From positions 1-64,000 of the forward strand of contig JAPKBZ010000017.1 in NCBI GenBank assembly GCA_028823175.1: DNA of 64,000 bases, in the 5' to 3' direction. The number at the start of each line of letters is the position of its first letter. The stretch's first letter is position 1. Below are positions 61,731-64,000 of this stretch, in pieces. Under the pieces are notes generated by a model that saw nothing but the letters and a program-made list of their open reading frames with translations, was not told where the DNA came from and did not search any database. A program made the position numbers and the translations under genes. Origin of the DNA: Myxococcota bacterium. Lineage in GTDB: Bacteria; Myxococcota_A; UBA9160; UBA4427.

Positions 61731-62243
61731 CTACTCGGGATCACTGGGGTACTCGACCGCGACCACCTCGTACTCGATATCGCCCCTTGGGCGTCGCACG
61801 GTCAACTCGTCGCCGACGGATTTTCCCAAGAGCCCGCGCCCCACCGGTGAATCCATACTAATCAGTCCATTGGACGGATCGGACTCATCGGGGCCCACGA
61901 CCCGGTAATTCACCCGCTGGCCCTCCTCGTCCTCCAGGCTGACCCAAGCGCCGAAAAAAATTCGATCCGCCTCGCGATCGGCGTCGGGCTGGACCACCTG
62001 CAGCGCCTCCATGCGCTTTTCCAGGAAGCGCAGGCGACGGTCGATCTCGCGCAGGCGTTTTTTACCGTAGATATAGTCGGCGTTCTCCGAGCGATCACCC
62101 AGGGCAGCGGCGACGGAAACCTGGTGGGTCACCCTCGGACGCTCCAACTTCCACAACTCATGGTGCTCCACCCGAAGGCGCTCATAGCCCTCGGGCGTAA
62201 TATAATTGCTGCCCTTCGGGCCCTTTTTCGACTCGGTCGCCAC
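61731..62243 (-). CDS. greB: transcription elongation factor GreB
   Basis: A 170-residue Gre factor. An N-terminal coiled coil (about residues 15-85, with the acidic-tip region LGDRSENADYIYGKKRLREIDRRL) reaches the RNA polymerase active site and triggers cleavage of backtracked RNA. The C-terminal FKBP-like domain (about 95-165) has SLEDEEGQRVNYRVVGPDES and SPVGRGLLGKSVGDE. YIYGKK after SENADY favours GreB over GreA. ATG 62243 is supported by family length. Single gene. Confidence 0.93.
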   Translation of the reverse strand: MATESKKGPKGSNYITPEGYERLRVEHHELWKLERPRVTHQVSVAAALGDRSENADYIYGKKRLREIDRRLRFLEKRMEALQVVQPDADREADRIFFGAWVSLEDEEGQRVNYRVVGPDESDPSNGLISMDSPVGRGLLGKSVGDELTVRRPRGDIEYEVVAVEYPSDPE

Positions 62244-62320
62244 ACGCCAACCATGCCGCCCCCTCAGGAAGCGGTCAAGCCCGAGAGCAGCCCGGAACTT
62301 CCGTCCCGAAAACAGAGTGG

Positions 62321-62326
62321 TATAAT
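62321..62326 (+). promoter_or_regulatory. consensus -10 element directly before a possibly leaderless gene
   Basis: A perfect TATAAT lies eight bases before the ATG at 62334, so transcription would start at or next to the start codon. No Shine-Dalgarno sequence is present before this ATG. The -35 position (62298-62303) is weak. Confidence 0.45.
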
Positions 62327-62333
62327 GCGCGCC

Positions 62334-62648
62334 ATGTCAAAGATTTCTTCGAGCCCAGACCCTAAGCCGCCCGGCCAACCGGGGCCCCCGCCGACCCCCT
62401 TCGATCACCCGCTCTTCCTCCCCATCCTACTGCTGGCGGGCGTCCTCTGGTTCGGATACGACGGCTGGATCAACACCGACCCCGACATGCTCGAGCACCA
62501 GACCTTCAACCGATATGGGTTTGGGGTGCTCCTGCTCCTCGGCGCATGGTTCGGCTACAAGGGCTGGAACGAATGGCAAGAGGATCGGGCCGCAGAAACG
62601 AATAGGCGCTCGCCCGGCGAAGATAGCCCCGAGGGCGGGCCGTCCTGA
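62334..62648 (+). CDS. small two-span membrane protein, hypothetical
   Basis: A 104-residue protein with a Pro-rich cytoplasmic start, two membrane helices (about residues 26-44, HPLFLPILLLAGVLWFGYD, and about 60-78, FGVLLLLGAWFGYKGW) joined by an acidic loop, and a charged C-terminal tail. No known family is recognised. ATG 62334 is preferred over ATG 62325 because it fits a start right at a TATAAT-driven transcript. It lies between divergent greB and the SDR gene 42 bases on. Confidence 0.62.
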   Translation: MSKISSSPDPKPPGQPGPPPTPFDHPLFLPILLLAGVLWFGYDGWINTDPDMLEHQTFNRYGFGVLLLLGAWFGYKGWNEWQEDRAAETNRRSPGEDSPEGGPS

Positions 62649-62690
62649 GATTTTGAGCCAAAACGCGCCTGAACCAGGGAGGCCCATGCG

Positions 62691-63476
62691 ATGCTGATGG
62701 ATCGCTTCAAGCTCGACGGCAAAGTTGCCCTCGTGACCGGATCCGGGCGTGGAATCGGACAGGGCTGCGCACTCGCCTTCGCCGAACTCGGCGCTCACGT
62801 GGTCTGCTCTGCACGCACCCCGGAGCAAATCGAGGAGACCGCCGAGCGAGCCGGGGCCTTCGGCGCCGATGCCCTTGCGGTGCCCTGCGACGTCACCGAC
62901 GCGGGCCAGCTCGAGAACGTCGTCAGCAAAACACTCGAACGCTTCGGACGCATCGATATCCTGGTCAACAATGCGGGTGGATCTCCTCCTCGGCCGGCCC
63001 TCGATACGAGCGAGGCGATGTTTAACCGGGCATTCCAATTCAACGTAACCAGCGCGATGAATCTCACACGAATGGTCGTTCCGCATATGCTCGAAGGAGA
63101 TGGCGGCTCGGTGGTGAATATTTCTTCGGCCGCGGGTCGCCTGGCGCAGAGCGGTTTTGCCGCCTACGGCACGGCCAAAGCCGCGCTCTCCGCACTGACG
63201 CGCTTGCTGGGCCAGGAGTTCGCACCCCGGGTGCGCGTCAATGCCATCGCCGTGGGGTCCATCGCCACTTCGGCGCTCCTGCCCTTTCTCGATGAAAAGA
63301 CCCGGGGCCAGATGGAGTCCATGACCCCTATGGCGCGACTGGGCGAGGTCGACGACATCGCCCTCGCGGCGCTCTACCTCGCGTCGCCGGCTTCGAGCTG
63401 GGTCACGGGCAAGATCTTCGAGGTCGATGGGGGCACAGAGTCGACGAATTGGCCCTTCGAGTTCCCCTCGGCGTGA
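62691..63476 (+). CDS. short-chain dehydrogenase/reductase (SDR) family oxidoreductase
   Basis: A 261-residue classical SDR. The NAD(P) motif TGSGRGIGQG is at about residues 16-25, NNAGG is near 92-96, the catalytic Ser is in VVNISSAAG and the Tyr-xxx-Lys pair in AAYGTAKAAL. DADVLAVPCDVTDAG-type Asp marks the adenine site. Members reduce or oxidise alcohols, 3-oxoacyl groups or sugars; the substrate is not deducible. ATG 62691 with GGGAGG upstream is used; ATG 62697 is close. The POT transporter gene follows after 16 bases. Confidence 0.9.
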   Translation: MLMDRFKLDGKVALVTGSGRGIGQGCALAFAELGAHVVCSARTPEQIEETAERAGAFGADALAVPCDVTDAGQLENVVSKTLERFGRIDILVNNAGGSPPRPALDTSEAMFNRAFQFNVTSAMNLTRMVVPHMLEGDGGSVVNISSAAGRLAQSGFAAYGTAKAALSALTRLLGQEFAPRVRVNAIAVGSIATSALLPFLDEKTRGQMESMTPMARLGEVDDIALAALYLASPASSWVTGKIFEVDGGTESTNWPFEFPSA

Positions 63477-63492
63477 CGGCACGCCCCACGCC

Positions 63493-64000
63493 ATGAGCGC
63501 GCGCCCCTACCTGACGGCCCCCCGCGCCGCGGACGGCGTACCGAGCGGCATCCCCTATATCGTCGCCAACGAAGCCGCCGAGCGCTTCAGCTATTATGGC
63601 ATGCGCACGATCCTGGTCATATTCATGACCCGCTACCTCGTGGACGGCACCGGCGCCCCCGACGTGATGACCGACACCCAGGCCAAGTCCTGGTACCACC
63701 TCTTCTCCTCGGGCGTCTACCTCACGCCCCTGCTCGGCGCCCTGCTCTCGGATATCTACCTCGGCAAATACCGCACCATCCTCGCCCTCTCGCTGGTCTA
63801 CTGCCTCGGACATCTGGCCCTGGCCCTCGACGATACGCGAGCAGGGCTGGCCCTCGGACTCGGCCTGATCGCCCTGGGTTCGGGCGGGATCAAGCCCTGC
63901 GTCTCCGCCCACGTGGGCGACCAATTCGGCGCCAGCAACGGCCACCTGATCCCGCGCGTCTTTGGCTACTTCTATTTCGCGATCAACCTTGGAGCCTTCG
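63493..64000 (+). CDS. POT/PTR2-family proton-coupled peptide transporter, 3' truncated by window edge
   Basis: The first 169 residues of a POT transporter read through to the window end without a stop. The PTR2 signature NEAAERFSYYGMRTILVIF (ExxERFxYYG proton-coupling motif) is near residues 26-44, followed by LTPLLGALLSDIYLGKYRTI and GSGGIKPCVSAHVGDQF. POT proteins import di- and tripeptides with protons. ATG 63493 lies 16 bases after the SDR stop. The full gene should be about 450-550 codons. Confidence 0.93.
   Translation, partial: MSARPYLTAPRAADGVPSGIPYIVANEAAERFSYYGMRTILVIFMTRYLVDGTGAPDVMTDTQAKSWYHLFSSGVYLTPLLGALLSDIYLGKYRTILALSLVYCLGHLALALDDTRAGLALGLGLIALGSGGIKPCVSAHVGDQFGASNGHLIPRVFGYFYFAINLGAF

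Noticed and set aside
63403-63945. Minus-strand frame of 180 codons at the right edge
   Set aside because: Antisense of the truncated POT transporter, whose PTR2 signature is unmistakable.

Overview
The window is a GC-rich, densely coded bacterial chromosome segment holding about 60 protein genes on both strands. I recognise no tRNA, rRNA, CRISPR array, insertion sequence or prophage. The content points to a Gram-negative (diderm) bacterium of proteobacterial or deltaproteobacterial type: a TonB/ExbB/ExbD/TtpC energising cluster, rpsA-ihfB-lapA, mutS-amidase-glnD-xerD, scpA-scpB-rluB, greB, queG, a wax ester synthase/DGAT-type acyltransferase and a TauD-type dioxygenase. Myxococcota- or Binatota-like lineages would fit, but the sequence alone does not settle the taxonomy.

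Layout. 1-5940 (minus): yjbQ, a small protein, a HelD-type SF1 helicase, and a three-gene proton-channel module (ExbB/TolQ-like subunit with an N-terminal zinc ribbon plus two unequal ExbD-like paralogues). A PEGA-domain membrane protein is divergent from it. 7.3-9.5 kb: a MATE exporter and a degenerate FtsH-peptidase-like protein. 9.9-17.5 kb (plus): DUF3450, TtpC-like ExbB, ExbB2, ExbD, TonB and a TPR protein, followed by a metallo-beta-lactamase-fold hydrolase and an alpha/beta hydrolase. 17.9-21.7 kb: TauD-type dioxygenase, MFS transporter, glutathione transferase and enoyl-CoA hydratase. 21.8-29.5 kb: DsbA-like protein, alkyltransferase-like protein, M3 oligopeptidase, a sodium/solute symporter with a small membrane partner, YedK/SRAP and a DUF368 lipid-carrier translocase.

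29.5-47.2 kb (minus) is a core-gene block: rluB, scpB, scpA; then mutS, amidase, glnD, xerD and a CCA/poly(A) nucleotidyltransferase joined by 1-4 base overlaps; then lapA, ihfB, rpsA, tyrA, hisC, pheA. The usual aroA and cmk are missing between tyrA and rpsA. 47.5-64.0 kb holds coaE, a WS/DGAT acyltransferase, a compact trpEGDCF operon without trpBA, a ccdA-tlpA thiol-redox pair, dtd, a glycerophosphodiesterase, a methyltransferase, queG, a sulfotransferase, DUF502, greB, a small probably leaderless membrane protein, an SDR oxidoreductase and a POT peptide transporter cut by the right edge.

The best candidate for an undescribed system is the 3038-5940 motor module. Its two ExbD-like proteins appear to share a C-terminal periplasmic domain, but only one keeps the membrane aspartate that carries protons in ExbD/MotB. 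Smaller points of interest are a TauD-type gene with no ordinary start codon (ATT proposed), an M41-like protein with no zinc site, a 21-bp tandem repeat reaching into the end of yjbQ, and two G-quadruplex-capable tracts flanking the DUF502 gene.
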